Shown here: piece after piece, positions 27,815 to 36,124 of the stretch
How positions within the stretch are numbered: the stretch's first letter is position 1
How the letters are laid out: each line of letters starts with the position of its first letter
DNA from: Metabacillus indicus LMG 22858
GTDB lineage: Bacteria; Bacillota; Bacilli; Bacillales; Bacillaceae
Direction: 5' to 3'
Assembly (NCBI RefSeq): GCF_000708755.2
Contig: NZ_JGVU02000001.1
Location: 62,001-126,000 of the forward strand
DNA length: 64,000 bases
The notes under the pieces: generated by a model
The model's input: only the letters and a program-made list of their open reading frames with translations
Database searches by the model: none
What the model was told of the DNA's origin: nothing
Program-made: the position numbers and the translations under genes

Positions 27815-28767
27815 AGCGGATCCTCAAGCAGGATGCGTTTCATATAATCATACTCTTTTCGCAGTCCCTCTTTCAGCGGCACATCCGGGGAATAGCCGAG
27901 CACATTTTTTGCAAGAGAAATATCTGCATGGGTATGTTTCGGTTCGCCGATTGCTGCATCCAGAAATTGAATATCTGCTTTCCGGCCTGTAATCAGCTCA
28001 ATCTCTCTAATCAGGTCGATGACGGATGCCCTTTCTTTTCCCCCGATATTAAAAATCCTGCCAATTGTATGATCAGCATGCATTACAGCAGCCGTGCCTT
28101 TTACACAATCATCTATATAGGTGAAATCCCTCGTTTGAGAACCGTCTCCAAACAGGGTAAGCGGCTTATCTGTCATGATTTGTTTGAAAAATCGGTGAAA
28201 GGCCATATCAGGTCTTTGCCGCGGGCCGTAAACGGTAAAATATCTGAGGATCACTGCAGGCACCCCAAAATTGTGGTTGTAGACAGAGCACAGATGTTCA
28301 CCCGCAAGCTTTGTGACGCCATAGGGGGAAAGCGGATCAGGCATCGCGTCTTCAGAAACTTTTCCGTGCTTGTAGCCGTAAATGGAGGACGTAGAGGCAT
28401 AGATGAATTTCTTAAGTGATGTGCCTTTAGCCGCTTCCAGCAGTTTTTGCGTCGCCAGAATATTATTTTCTGCATAAGGATGAAAGTCTTTTCCCCAGCT
28501 TGAACGAACGCCGGGAATGCCGGCCAGATGATAGACGACATCCGCTTTTTCTATTAGCTCTTTGCAGTCAATTTCCATAATGGATTTTCTGATGAGCTGA
28601 AACCGTGGATGGGTTAAAAGGTTATGCAGATTTATGTTTTTTAAAGGCTCGGGCACAGGTCCGATCATGCAATCAATGCCGGTAACGGTATGAGTCTCAT
28701 TTTCGAGCAGTTTTTCGCATAAATGAGATCCGATAAAGCCTGCACAGCCAGTTACAAGAATATTCAT
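27811..28767 (-). CDS. ytcB: NAD-dependent nucleotide-sugar epimerase, YtcB-like
   Basis: The 318-residue extended SDR enzyme has the NAD motif GCAGFIGSH (residues 7-15), a Ser-containing ASTSSIYG block and the catalytic YGVTK (Tyr-x3-Lys). Similarity is to UDP-glucuronate/UDP-glucose 4-epimerases. With the adjacent dehydrogenase it would convert UDP-glucose to UDP-glucuronate and then to UDP-galacturonate; this is inferred from the pair. It overlaps both neighbours by four bases. Confidence 0.85.
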   Translation of the reverse strand: MNILVTGCAGFIGSHLCEKLLENETHTVTGIDCMIGPVPEPLKNINLHNLLTHPRFQLIRKSIMEIDCKELIEKADVVYHLAGIPGVRSSWGKDFHPYAENNILATQKLLEAAKGTSLKKFIYASTSSIYGYKHGKVSEDAMPDPLSPYGVTKLAGEHLCSVYNHNFGVPAVILRYFTVYGPRQRPDMAFHRFFKQIMTDKPLTLFGDGSQTRDFTYIDDCVKGTAAVMHADHTIGRIFNIGGKERASVIDLIREIELITGRKADIQFLDAAIGEPKHTHADISLAKNVLGYSPDVPLKEGLRKEYDYMKRILLEDPL

Positions 28768-30050
28768 AGGCGCCCAACTCCTTCATAGATAAGTCCTGCT
28801 GCACGTATCACTTCCGGCACAAGACAATTTCTCGCATCCAGAAGCGTCTCGCCTTTCATGAGCTGTTTAACCCTCTGCCAGTCAAGATTCTTGATTTCCT
28901 GCCAGTCTGTTGCGAGAATCACAACGTCTGCTCCCGTAACCGCATCATACGGATTACTCGTCTGCTTCACACCGCTTAAATGCTCAGGAAGAGATGCTTT
29001 AGGATCAAAAGCGGATACCTCACAGCCAGCTTTATTCAGGGCATGAATCAGTGCTGCAGCGGGAGATTCGCGGATGTCATCTGTTTCAGGCTTAAAGGCA
29101 ATCCCTAAAACCGCGGTCTTCACAGCCGGAAATGCAGGAAACAGGGATTTCAGTTTCTCAATGTAAACGGTCAGCTGACTTGCATTCACTGATTGAACCG
29201 CATCAAGAATAAGCGCTTCAATGCCGCTGCTTTTAGCTGTGTAGCTTAATGACTGAAGATCTTTCGGAAAACACGAACCTCCGTAGCCGATTCCAGCCTG
29301 CAAAAAAGAAGGTCCAATCCGGTTATCCAGGCCAATTCCCCTGGCCACATGCGTAATATCCGCTCCATATTTTTCGCATACTCTTGATATTTCATTGATA
29401 AAGCTGATTTTTGCAGCAAGAAATGCATTTGATGCGTATTTAATCAGTTCAGCTCCTTCATAGTTCGTCACCAGTTCAGGGGCATCAATTCCTGCGTACA
29501 GCTGTTTCAGCAACTGAAGGACCCGCTCATTTTCCTCGTATAGTCCATAAACCATTCTGTCTGGGAACAGCATATCCTTAAGGGCAGAACCTTCCCTTAA
29601 AAACTCGGGATTAGAAACAATGTCAAGAAGATCAGGGCCGTAGCCTTTTTCTCTGAGTGAGTTCAGAACAGCACGGTTTGTTCCCGGTGGAACCGTACTT
29701 TTAATGAGGATTACTTTATAGGCTGCAATGTTTGCAGCAGCATCTGCCAGCGCTTTATAAAGAAAGCTCAAATTTGAGCTGCCATCTGGAAGGGAAGGTG
29801 TCCCCACTGCCAGAACGATTATTTCCGCCTGGTTAATACCTGCAGCGAGATCATCTGAAAAACGGAGCCTGTTTTTATTTTCTTCAATCAGATCCTGAAG
29901 TCCAGGTTCATAAATGGGTATCCTTCCGGCCTGCAGCATGGTGACTTTCTTTTTATCCTGGTCGATGCATGATACCCGGTGGCCAAGACTTGAAAGAACG
30001 GCTGCCGTTGTCAGGCCCACATAGCCTGCACCAATCACGCACACATTCAT
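28764..30050 (-). CDS. ytcA: UDP-glucose 6-dehydrogenase, YtcA-like
   Basis: The 428-residue protein oxidises UDP-glucose to UDP-glucuronate. It shows the N-terminal Rossmann motif GAGYVGLTTA (about residues 7-16), the active-site cysteine in GIGYGGSCFPKDLQ and the C-terminal UDP-binding domain (GIAFKPETDDIRESPA). It is the first gene of the ytcABC-like operon, with AAAGGGG before its ATG. Two relatives exist in B. subtilis (tuaD, ugd); the company of CotSA-type glycosyltransferases favours YtcA. Confidence 0.9.
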   Translation of the reverse strand: MNVCVIGAGYVGLTTAAVLSSLGHRVSCIDQDKKKVTMLQAGRIPIYEPGLQDLIEENKNRLRFSDDLAAGINQAEIIVLAVGTPSLPDGSSNLSFLYKALADAAANIAAYKVILIKSTVPPGTNRAVLNSLREKGYGPDLLDIVSNPEFLREGSALKDMLFPDRMVYGLYEENERVLQLLKQLYAGIDAPELVTNYEGAELIKYASNAFLAAKISFINEISRVCEKYGADITHVARGIGLDNRIGPSFLQAGIGYGGSCFPKDLQSLSYTAKSSGIEALILDAVQSVNASQLTVYIEKLKSLFPAFPAVKTAVLGIAFKPETDDIRESPAAALIHALNKAGCEVSAFDPKASLPEHLSGVKQTSNPYDAVTGADVVILATDWQEIKNLDWQRVKQLMKGETLLDARNCLVPEVIRAAGLIYEGVGRL

Positions 30051-30255
30051 TGTAGAAACCCCTTTCTAAAAACCTTCTCCCATAACCTATTATGAAACAT
30101 GCATAAAACGTTACTGAATCGGGATAAAAACTTGTGAAAGGGTGCTTTTTCTCTGGACAATATGCACCAAAGTCCATAGATGAATAGGCTGACAGCATAA
30201 AAGATGAGTGAAGAGGCACAGCTGTGCTCTTAAGAGGAGGAGTGAATCTTTCCAG

Positions 30256-31341
30256 ATGGAAACGATCGCGCACTATCTTATGGAAGATGTGAAGGTCAAT
30301 CAGCGGTTTATCTACAATCAGATGGTCTATCAGGGAAAATACCGGTCAATTGTCATCGGGCCTTTTCAAAGAAAGGAAGATACGGAGTTTCCAATGGACC
30401 ATTTCTATAATTTGAATGAAATTTCAGATTTGGCGTCTTTTTTCAAGGAACAGGAAGTGGCCGCCATCCACGCACATCACGGCAAGCATGCAGTGGATGT
30501 GTTTCCGCTTGCCATGCAGCAGCAGCTTCCTTTTATCATCAGCATTCGGGGATCAGACGGATCTTCTCAAAGTGAAGTTTTATATAATAAGAACTTTTCA
30601 CGTTACCGGACGATGGTCGCATACAGCAGCCTGTTTGTTCCTGTATGCGAATACCTTGGAAATGAGCTTCTAAAGCTTGGTGTTCCAAAGAACAAGATGA
30701 ACGTGCTCTACGGAGGAATCGATTTGGATGTGTTCCCCTTTCAAAAACGGATTCCGCCTGAGGACGGCGAATTTGTCATGATATCGGTCGGCAGGCTTGT
30801 CCAAAAAAAGGGCCATGAAACCCTGCTTCGCGCCTTTAAAAAAGCCCATGATCAATTTCCGAAAATAAAGCTTAAAATTATTGGCGGCGGGAAAGAACGG
30901 CTGAACCTTGAAGCGCTGATAAATGAATTGAATCTGGAAGGGTCGGTTTCGCTTCCCGGGAAAATGAGCCTGTATGACATTGCGGAAGAGTTAAAAAAAG
31001 CCCATCTATTTTGTCTGCCCAGCGAAGTGGCTCCAAACGGTGACGTTGAAGGAATACCTAATGCGCTTAAAGAGGCAATGGCAATCGGGCTCCCGGTCAT
31101 TTCCACCAGACATGCAGGAATACCCGAACTGATTGCGCATCTGAAGACGGGGTATCTAATTGAAGAAAGAAATGTGCAGCAGCTTGCAGACGGAATGCTT
31201 TCCTTTCTCAGGTCAAGCGATGCATGGGGAGAGTATACTCATGCAGCAAGAGCGGTCATTGAGGAGAAATTCGATTTAAGGAAGCAGCTGATCAGACAGC
31301 ATGAAATGTATGAGCGTTTTTTGAAGATGAACAGAAGATAA
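30256..31341 (+). CDS. GT4 glycosyltransferase
   Basis: The protein of about 361 residues is a GT-B enzyme with SVGRLVQKKGHETLLRAF, GGGKERLNLEALI and a C-terminal EGIPNALKEAMAIGLPVIST motif. It resembles colanic-acid-type (WcaL-like) transferases more than the two CotSA paralogs. I chose ATG 30256. An AGGAGG lies 15 bases upstream, which is far; no in-frame start lies closer, and an ATG at 30208 without a ribosome site is the alternative. It is divergent from ytcA and convergent with the HipA-like gene. Confidence 0.8.
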   Translation: METIAHYLMEDVKVNQRFIYNQMVYQGKYRSIVIGPFQRKEDTEFPMDHFYNLNEISDLASFFKEQEVAAIHAHHGKHAVDVFPLAMQQQLPFIISIRGSDGSSQSEVLYNKNFSRYRTMVAYSSLFVPVCEYLGNELLKLGVPKNKMNVLYGGIDLDVFPFQKRIPPEDGEFVMISVGRLVQKKGHETLLRAFKKAHDQFPKIKLKIIGGGKERLNLEALINELNLEGSVSLPGKMSLYDIAEELKKAHLFCLPSEVAPNGDVEGIPNALKEAMAIGLPVISTRHAGIPELIAHLKTGYLIEERNVQQLADGMLSFLRSSDAWGEYTHAARAVIEEKFDLRKQLIRQHEMYERFLKMNRR

Positions 31342-31365
31342 ACGCAGACCGGGGGCTGCGTTTAT
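31338..31365. terminator. bidirectional terminator
   Basis: ATAAACGCAG (31338-31347) and CTGCGTTTAT (31356-31365) pair perfectly between two convergent genes; short T runs flank both sides. Confidence 0.7.
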
Positions 31366-32153
31366 TTGCGTTCCAGCATATTCCGGTTTGCCCCAAATAC
31401 TAAGTCTGGAAGGGCGGCAATTTCAGGTCGGGTTAAAAAATCCGTCAGCCGTTCTTTTTCCCGTTCTGTCACTTCCCAATCCACAGGAATGGCGTCCACG
31501 ATTTCCGCTATTTTCTGTTTGTTTATCGACATGATTTTTTCTGCAAATTCATACAGCGGGTCAGCATCAGGGAGCAAAGAACTGGCCCATTTGTAAACAG
31601 GCATATCCAACCGGTAGACTGGCGTGTCCCGAAGAGTATGCATATCCCAGCTGTACATGCCGGGAAAACACCGTCCATGATCAATCATCCAAAAGAAAAC
31701 GCTCCCATCCTTCTTTTCTTCAAAAAGAATATTCGTACGGCTTCTGTCATTGTTATTGAGCCACTGATCAAAAATAAGCATGCCGGCAAGGGCATCTTCG
31801 TTTTGCACATACATAGCTGCTGAAGACTCTTGAAGTTCCTGATAGGATTTCACTTGATTTAGATAAGGAATGGCAAGATGTATTCCAGCCCGGTAAGTTC
31901 CGCGGCTGTCAGCCGGAATTTCCCCAAGTGATCGTTCAGACAGTTCTAATGCAGCAGCGGGCAAAACAGGGAGCCCGAGAAGCATCCCGAGCTTTGCCGC
32001 CAGCCATTCATTCACTAGTTCCCGCTTTCGATAATCCCGCACTTTGTAAAATTTCACAACATACAGACAATCATCAGTGAACTGAAACAGATGAGCATAA
32101 TTTCCTTCAAGTGTCTTTACGTATTTGACAGGCTGAAACCCCTGCTGAGACAT
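31362..32153 (-). CDS. HipA-like kinase domain protein (orphan, no HipB)
   Basis: The 263-residue protein resembles the HipA-like kinase family of Firmicutes. A lysine in YVVKFYKV (residue 34) could bind ATP. The catalytic loop-like FDQWLNNNDRSRTNILF (about 128-144) and the metal-binding Asp158 in FWMIDHGRCF are intact. True HipA toxins are encoded with an HTH antitoxin HipB; none is present. Instead a small acidic 91-residue protein precedes it by 20 bases. GGGGG lies before the ATG. Location in the spore-coat cluster hints at sporulation, but the substrate is unknown. Confidence 0.78.
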   Translation of the reverse strand: MSQQGFQPVKYVKTLEGNYAHLFQFTDDCLYVVKFYKVRDYRKRELVNEWLAAKLGMLLGLPVLPAAALELSERSLGEIPADSRGTYRAGIHLAIPYLNQVKSYQELQESSAAMYVQNEDALAGMLIFDQWLNNNDRSRTNILFEEKKDGSVFFWMIDHGRCFPGMYSWDMHTLRDTPVYRLDMPVYKWASSLLPDADPLYEFAEKIMSINKQKIAEIVDAIPVDWEVTEREKERLTDFLTRPEIAALPDLVFGANRNMLERK

Positions 32154-32173
32154 ATCCCATCCCCCTTAAGCCG

Positions 32174-32449
32174 TTACTCGTCTTCGCTTCCGACCGTTTC
32201 ATCTCCGAGAGGCATTTCAATGCCGGTGATTTCATCAAGCTCAAAAGAAACGGACTCTCCTCCGTTTTTATAAAAGCGGTCAATTAAGAAGGAGGCCGTG
32301 CCGGATTGCTCATCAAAAGATTCAAAGGCTGCCTCATAATAGACTTTTTCTCCAGCGTGGACATTCACTTCGTCGCCTGGTGCAAGTTTTGCAAGCTTCA
32401 TAGAAATATCATCCTGACTTTCATTGTTGAAAAACAATACTTTGCTCAT
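32174..32449 (-). CDS. uncharacterised acidic 91-aa protein upstream of the HipA-like kinase
   Basis: No family is recognised. The protein is acidic, with a basic-free C-terminus (GDETVGSEDE), no cysteine, and a predicted mostly beta fold (VNVHAGEKVYYEAAFESF; SGTASFLIDRFY). A strong GAGGAGG precedes the ATG. It is the first gene of a two-gene unit with the HipA-like kinase. A role as its partner or substrate is conceivable, but nothing in the sequence proves it. Confidence 0.75.
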   Translation of the reverse strand: MSKVLFFNNESQDDISMKLAKLAPGDEVNVHAGEKVYYEAAFESFDEQSGTASFLIDRFYKNGGESVSFELDEITGIEMPLGDETVGSEDE

Positions 32450-32539
32450 AATATCCTCCTCAAACGTCCATTTACTAAACAGTATATGTAGGTGAGCCCC
32501 GGAAAGTATGGATATTTGACCAGTAAACCGATAACTTCG

Positions 32540-32567
32540 GCATAAACACTAAAGCAGCTCATAAAAT
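32540..32567 (+). promoter_or_regulatory. candidate sigma-E promoter of yjcA
   Basis: GCATAAA (32540-32546), 13 bases, CATAAAAT (32560-32567), a seven-of-eight match to the sigma-E -10. It lies 34 bases before the start codon. Confidence 0.5.
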
Positions 32568-32601
32568 GTAACATCATTCGTTTGAAGAAAAGGAGACATC
32601 T

Positions 32602-32952
32602 ATGATAGCATGGATTGATTTTCTATTATTGTTTCTTGCGAGCTTCAGGCTTACAAGATTGCTTGTATACGATAAAATAACCGCCTTTGTCAGACGTCCC
32701 TTTCACAGGGAAGCAGAAGAAACGCTTCCCGATGGCAGCACGATTGCCTATATTGAAATAAAGGGAGGGGGCCTTCAGAAGTGGATCGGCGAATTGCTCA
32801 GCTGCTACTGGTGCACCGGCATATGGACATCGGCCTTCCTGTACGGAATCTATGTTTACATGCCTGATCTTGCCTCACCGCTTATTTTGATTCTTGCAAT
32901 TGCAGGGTGTGCAGCGATTGTTGAATCCATTATTGAAAAACTGATTTTTTAA
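32602..32952 (+). CDS. yjcA: YjcA, DUF1360 sporulation-associated membrane protein
   Basis: The 116-residue protein belongs to DUF1360: an N-terminal hydrophobic segment with the SFRLTRLLVYDKI motif, the central LLSCYWCTGIWTSAF block with a conserved Cys-x-x-Cys (CYWC) and a C-terminal membrane segment. YjcA is a sporulation protein of unknown function in B. subtilis, and the following genes continue that order. It is transcribed alone from a likely sigma-E promoter and terminated at 32966-32992. Confidence 0.88.
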   Translation: MIAWIDFLLLFLASFRLTRLLVYDKITAFVRRPFHREAEETLPDGSTIAYIEIKGGGLQKWIGELLSCYWCTGIWTSAFLYGIYVYMPDLASPLILILAIAGCAAIVESIIEKLIF

Positions 32953-32965
32953 TAGAAACCGGGAA

Positions 32966-32992
32966 GGAGTCTTAATGGGAGACTCTTTTTTG
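32966..32992 (+). terminator. terminator of yjcA
   Basis: GGAGTCT/AGACTC stem (32966-32972 with 32980-32985) followed by T residues. Confidence 0.8.
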
Positions 32993-33017
32993 TTTTTTTT
33001 TCAGTTTATGGCCGGAT

Positions 33018-33044
33018 AAAAAATACCGGCGGATTCCCGGCCGG
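33018..33044 (-). terminator. terminator of the coiled-coil protein gene
   Basis: On the minus strand GCCGG...CCGGC (33040-33044 with 33026-33030) is followed by six T residues, directly after the stop codon. Confidence 0.6.
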
Positions 33045-33842
33045 CTATTGTAGGCTTATTTTATTCAAAGAAGGAATTCCATTTGGGAACTCTTTTGCAT
33101 AAACAAATCCGTTTACCGCCGCCGCGCGTTCAGGAGGAAAAGGAAAGGAAATTTCAAAACTTGAAAAGACGAGCGTCTGGCCGGGCTCAACCAGATTTTC
33201 TTTTAGGGGTTTCAGCCAGTATTGGCCGTCTGTCCGCACGCGTTCCCGCCAATTTTCATGAACATGCCTCCAGAGAGGTCCGGGTGCGTCATCAAATAGG
33301 TTCGTGTCATCCATCTTACGCTGAAGAATGATTTTTCCGCTTAGTGAACCGTAGGAGACAGGCGTAATCTGCAAGCAGATGACCGGCTGCTGAAGAGGCT
33401 TATTTCCGGTGTTTTTTATCACAAAATCCCCGAAAACGGTCAATGGCTCATCGTCCTCTTTTGGCAGGAGAATGGATGCCTGAAAGTGGGCTGTTGCCCC
33501 AATGACCGGCGCAATGACAGCAGGTTTCGCCTGTTCTTCCTGCATGAGCAGTTTTTTCCGGAGATCAGATGACCGTTTTTTTTCTTCCTCAAGCGCAACT
33601 TCGAGGGTCAGAACTTTTTTTTCGAGTTTGAACACTTCTTTTTCAAACTGATCAGTATGAGTGTGAAGAGCCTCATTCAGCTTTTCCTGAAGATACTGGT
33701 TGCGGATCAGCTCTTTTTTTACTTGATTGTCTGCCTCGTTCACCAGCTGCTGCATACGGCTCAGTTCAGAACGGTAGTGGAGGATTTGCTGCTGCAGCTG
33801 CAGCGTGCGTTCACCTGCATTTTGGCTATCCTGCTTTTTCAT
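33045..33842 (-). CDS. uncharacterised coiled-coil plus beta-domain protein
   Basis: The 265-residue protein has no recognised family. Residues about 10-105 are a continuous coiled coil (heptads in LQLQQQILHYRSELSRMQQL and the following KLEKKVLTLEVALEEEKK). Residues about 115-265 look like an all-beta immunoglobulin-like domain (TVFGDFVIKNTGNKPL). I chose ATG 33842 because AAAGGAG lies nine bases upstream; the frame is open 32 codons further, including a hydrophobic stretch, and could give a membrane-anchored longer form. The neighbours are spore genes. Confidence 0.72.
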   Translation of the reverse strand: MKKQDSQNAGERTLQLQQQILHYRSELSRMQQLVNEADNQVKKELIRNQYLQEKLNEALHTHTDQFEKEVFKLEKKVLTLEVALEEEKKRSSDLRKKLLMQEEQAKPAVIAPVIGATAHFQASILLPKEDDEPLTVFGDFVIKNTGNKPLQQPVICLQITPVSYGSLSGKIILQRKMDDTNLFDDAPGPLWRHVHENWRERVRTDGQYWLKPLKENLVEPGQTLVFSSFEISFPFPPERAAAVNGFVYAKEFPNGIPSLNKISLQ

Positions 33843-33947
33843 GGCGTGAAACTCCTTTCTGAACTTCCTACTGCATATGTATGAAGAAAAGGTGAAAATC
33901 AAACCAAAAAAAATAAGAGGCTGTATAAGAACAGCCATCTTATGTTT

Positions 33948-34661
33948 TTAGTGCACTGGGAAAATATCAGGGCATTGCGGCGGGAATTTGTCTTTCATGT
34001 CACATACATTGATTGCTTCTGTCAGCTCTTCGCGAGGCTTGCAGATTTTAGCTTCTACTTCAAGTTTCACATCAGCTTCCATTTGTACGTCTAAGCAGAA
34101 TGTAATGGATACATCAAGCTGAGAGAATACGTCTGTGCAGACTAATGTTGCGTCACATTCGAAGTAGTTTACGTGACATTCAAGCTCAGTTCCTTCTGGA
34201 GCGCAAAGGATGAATGTTTGAGCAGTTGCAAACGGAATCGCTTTTGATTCACAGATGACATCGTCATTTGCGTCAAGAAGCTCAACTGTTACAAACCCTT
34301 TTACAAGAACTTTCACTTTTTGCAGTGTTACTTCGTCACCATTTGGAAGGTTTACTGTTACATCTGTGCGTTTGTCATATGGTGAAATTTCCATGCAAAG
34401 GAATGATTTGCTGTCGTCGCCTGTGTCGATGCGATTTCCATCTTTATCGCTTAGGAAGCAGTTCACTGTAACGTCTTTAGAACGTCCCTTTTTCTTAAGA
34501 AATTTACAGATGTCGTCTGTCTTGCCATCGCAGTCAAACAAATTATCTAGATCGCAGTCATTTACACTGATTAGCGGCAGGTCCACTGGACGTGTAACCC
34601 AGTCATACACTTTGCGTGTTTTGATGCATACTTTTTCTTTTTCTTTTCTGGAATGACTCAC
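33948..34661 (-). CDS. cysteine-rich probable spore-surface protein
   Basis: The 237-residue acidic protein starts at GTG behind AGGAGG. It contains 15 cysteines spread along the chain and alternating beta-strand segments, with a VYDWVTRPVDLPL motif near residue 20. No signal peptide or membrane segment is seen. High Cys content without export signals is typical of mother-cell coat or appendage proteins that are cross-linked. A perfect sigma-K promoter lies upstream, supporting late mother-cell expression. I do not recognise the exact family. Confidence 0.8.
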   Translation of the reverse strand: MSHSRKEKEKVCIKTRKVYDWVTRPVDLPLISVNDCDLDNLFDCDGKTDDICKFLKKKGRSKDVTVNCFLSDKDGNRIDTGDDSKSFLCMEISPYDKRTDVTVNLPNGDEVTLQKVKVLVKGFVTVELLDANDDVICESKAIPFATAQTFILCAPEGTELECHVNYFECDATLVCTDVFSQLDVSITFCLDVQMEADVKLEVEAKICKPREELTEAINVCDMKDKFPPQCPDIFPVH

Positions 34662-34733
34662 TGTTGTTTTCCTCCTATCTTAATTTCTCCCGTCCATTTT
34701 AATGAACAGATACATTAGGTGTCGGGACTAATG

Positions 34734-34760
34734 TATAGTATGTTTTTTCCCAATTTGTGT
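34734..34760 (-). promoter_or_regulatory. sigma-K promoter of the Cys-rich protein
   Basis: On the minus strand AC, 16 bases, CATACTATA: a complete match to the sigma-K consensus. The expected leader is about 60 bases. Confidence 0.7.
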
Positions 34761-34873
34761 GCCGTGATAAGAGCGGAAATTTAGGTGAATGTCAGTTTCC
34801 TGCATAATTCGCCTGCTGGCTGAATTTCATATTAGTAAGGGAATAATTCAATATATGGATGGGGGAGAGGAAT

Positions 34874-35197
34874 GTGACAAATCAGCAGACGGAAAACATC
34901 AAAGCCCTTAAAGCAAGAATTACTTATTTGCAGAGAGAGCTTTCCCATACAAGGGCACAGCTGCTTGACTATGAAGATGACGGTTCTTATCAGGAGCTTC
35001 TTAAAGAAAATAAAGAATTGAAGGAAAAGGTATCTCTGCTTGAAGGAGAAAACCTTGTTCTATTTGAACTTCTAAAGAAAAACAAGAACTCTGAAGAAGA
35101 AAATGATGCAGTCCATGCGGATAAATATTATGATTCCTGGTTTATCAGCAATCTGAAAAACCAGGCGGCAAAAGACAATAAAAAGACAGAAGAGTAG
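34874..35197 (+). CDS. uncharacterised coiled-coil protein, 107 aa
   Basis: The charged protein is mostly coiled coil over residues 5-75 (LKARITYLQRELSHTRAQLL, then LLKENKELKEKVSLLEGENL), followed by a DSWFISNLKNQ segment and basic/acidic tail. No family recognised. GTG 34874 is chosen because GGGGGAGAGG immediately precedes it; an ATG five codons upstream is an alternative. It lies among spore genes, divergent from the Cys-rich gene. Confidence 0.72.
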   Translation: MTNQQTENIKALKARITYLQRELSHTRAQLLDYEDDGSYQELLKENKELKEKVSLLEGENLVLFELLKKNKNSEEENDAVHADKYYDSWFISNLKNQAAKDNKKTEE

Positions 35198-35288
35198 GCT
35201 TCAAGCAAGATTATTGGTACTTTCGCTGAAGTCAAAGCCCTTTCTTCTGACATAATGTAGAAATAGGAACAGCAAAGGGAGGATCAGC

Positions 35289-35432
35289 ATGATTTATAAA
35301 AAAAGCTCAAAAGCACCAAAAGTAAACAGTGCCGTGTACCATGGCTCTTCCCAATACAGTCAGCAGCAATTAAGCGGCGGCAAAAAAGCAGGCTGCGGCT
35401 GCGGCAAGAAAAAAATCGTTGTAAAAGATTAA
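35289..35432 (+). CDS. small Lys/Gly/Cys protein, 47 aa
   Basis: ATG 35289 follows GGGAGGATC at ideal spacing, and the frame runs 47 codons to TAA. The protein starts MIYKKSSKAPKVN, has an SQYSQQQ stretch and ends with GGKKAGCGCGKKK, a Cys-Gly-Cys motif common in small spore-coat proteins. A CATAATGTA element resembling a sigma-K -10 lies 30 bases upstream (35251-35259), without a good -35. A terminator follows. No family is named. Confidence 0.7.
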   Translation: MIYKKSSKAPKVNSAVYHGSSQYSQQQLSGGKKAGCGCGKKKIVVKD

Positions 35433-35448
35433 TGGAAACAAATAAACG

Positions 35449-35475
35449 TCCCCTGATGTCAGGGGGCTTTTATTT
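35449..35475 (+). terminator. terminator of the 47-aa gene
   Basis: CCCCTGA/TCAGGGG stem with a two-base spacer, then CTTTTATTTT. Confidence 0.75.
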
Positions 35476-35540
35476 TGTCTATGATCTCTTGCGAACAGAG
35501 TATAGTCGGCGGGAATAGGCTGGGAGTAGAGGTGAAGTTC

Positions 35541-35756
35541 ATGAGCAAGCTGAGCGGTGAATTTGAAAAGTTTATGGATAATCATTTCGGCCGTCATGAT
35601 GACATACAAACAAAACATTCAAAATGGATGGGGCAAAAGGAAAAGGATCTTGGTGCCCTTGAGCGTACGGCCGATGCATTTGAAAAACGAATGGAACAGT
35701 TGGCAAATGATGCGGAAAGATGGATGTCAGATCAGGAAAAACGCCTTAAAAAGTAA
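35541..35756 (+). CDS. uncharacterised charged helical protein, 71 aa
   Basis: ATG 35541 is preceded by GAGG at nine bases. The frame is open further upstream through the terminator of the previous gene, so the longer form is unlikely. The product is highly charged and helical throughout (SGEFEKFMDNHFGRHDD, ALERTADAFEKRMEQLANDA), with no cysteine. No family recognised. It sits between two short spore-type genes. Confidence 0.65.
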   Translation: MSKLSGEFEKFMDNHFGRHDDIQTKHSKWMGQKEKDLGALERTADAFEKRMEQLANDAERWMSDQEKRLKK

Positions 35757-35848
35757 ATTTCCGCAAATAGCCTGATGAATCTGTCCAGCCATTCAAAGCT
35801 GTCTGACATATGATGTAGAGACGAAAGGCAGAGGGAGGTGGCTAAGAT

Positions 35849-35983
35849 ATGGGTTACGGATATTATGGCGGCTGTGGTTACGGCGGCGGTTACGGCGGTG
35901 GCGGCTACTACGGTTCTACATTTGTACTAATCGTAGTATTGTTCATCCTGTTGATCATCGTAGGTGCTTCTTTCTACAACTAA
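35849..35983 (+). CDS. yjcZ: YjcZ-family sporulation protein, 44 aa
   Basis: The 44-residue protein has a Gly/Tyr-rich N-terminus ([14 protein letters not shown]) and a single hydrophobic C-terminal segment ([18 protein letters not shown]) ending in YN, the hallmark of YjcZ-family proteins. GAGGGAGGTGG precedes the ATG. Position before spoVIF matches B. subtilis. Family members are small sporulation membrane proteins of unknown function. Confidence 0.88.
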   Translation: MGYGYYGGCGYGGGYGGGGYYGSTFVLIVVLFILLIIVGASFYN

Positions 35984-36005
35984 TTGAACAGCTTTAACTG
36001 AGCAG

Positions 36006-36040
36006 AAGGTACGGGCGAGAGTCCGTACTTTCCTCTTTTT
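36006..36040 (+). terminator. terminator of yjcZ
   Basis: GTACGG (36009-36014) and CCGTAC (36023-36028) stem, then a T-rich tail. Confidence 0.7.
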
Positions 36041-36070
36041 ATTGAGGTCGGATTATGAAAAAAGATAGGC

Positions 36071-36097
36071 ACACACAAGACTCAGTTTCATAGGATA
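36071..36097 (+). promoter_or_regulatory. sigma-K promoter of spoVIF
   Basis: AC (36071-36072), 16 bases, CATAGGATA (36089-36097): complete consensus match, 28 bases before the start codon. Confidence 0.75.
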
Positions 36098-36124
36098 TAT
36101 CATCGTAAAGGAGGCAGCAAAAAA

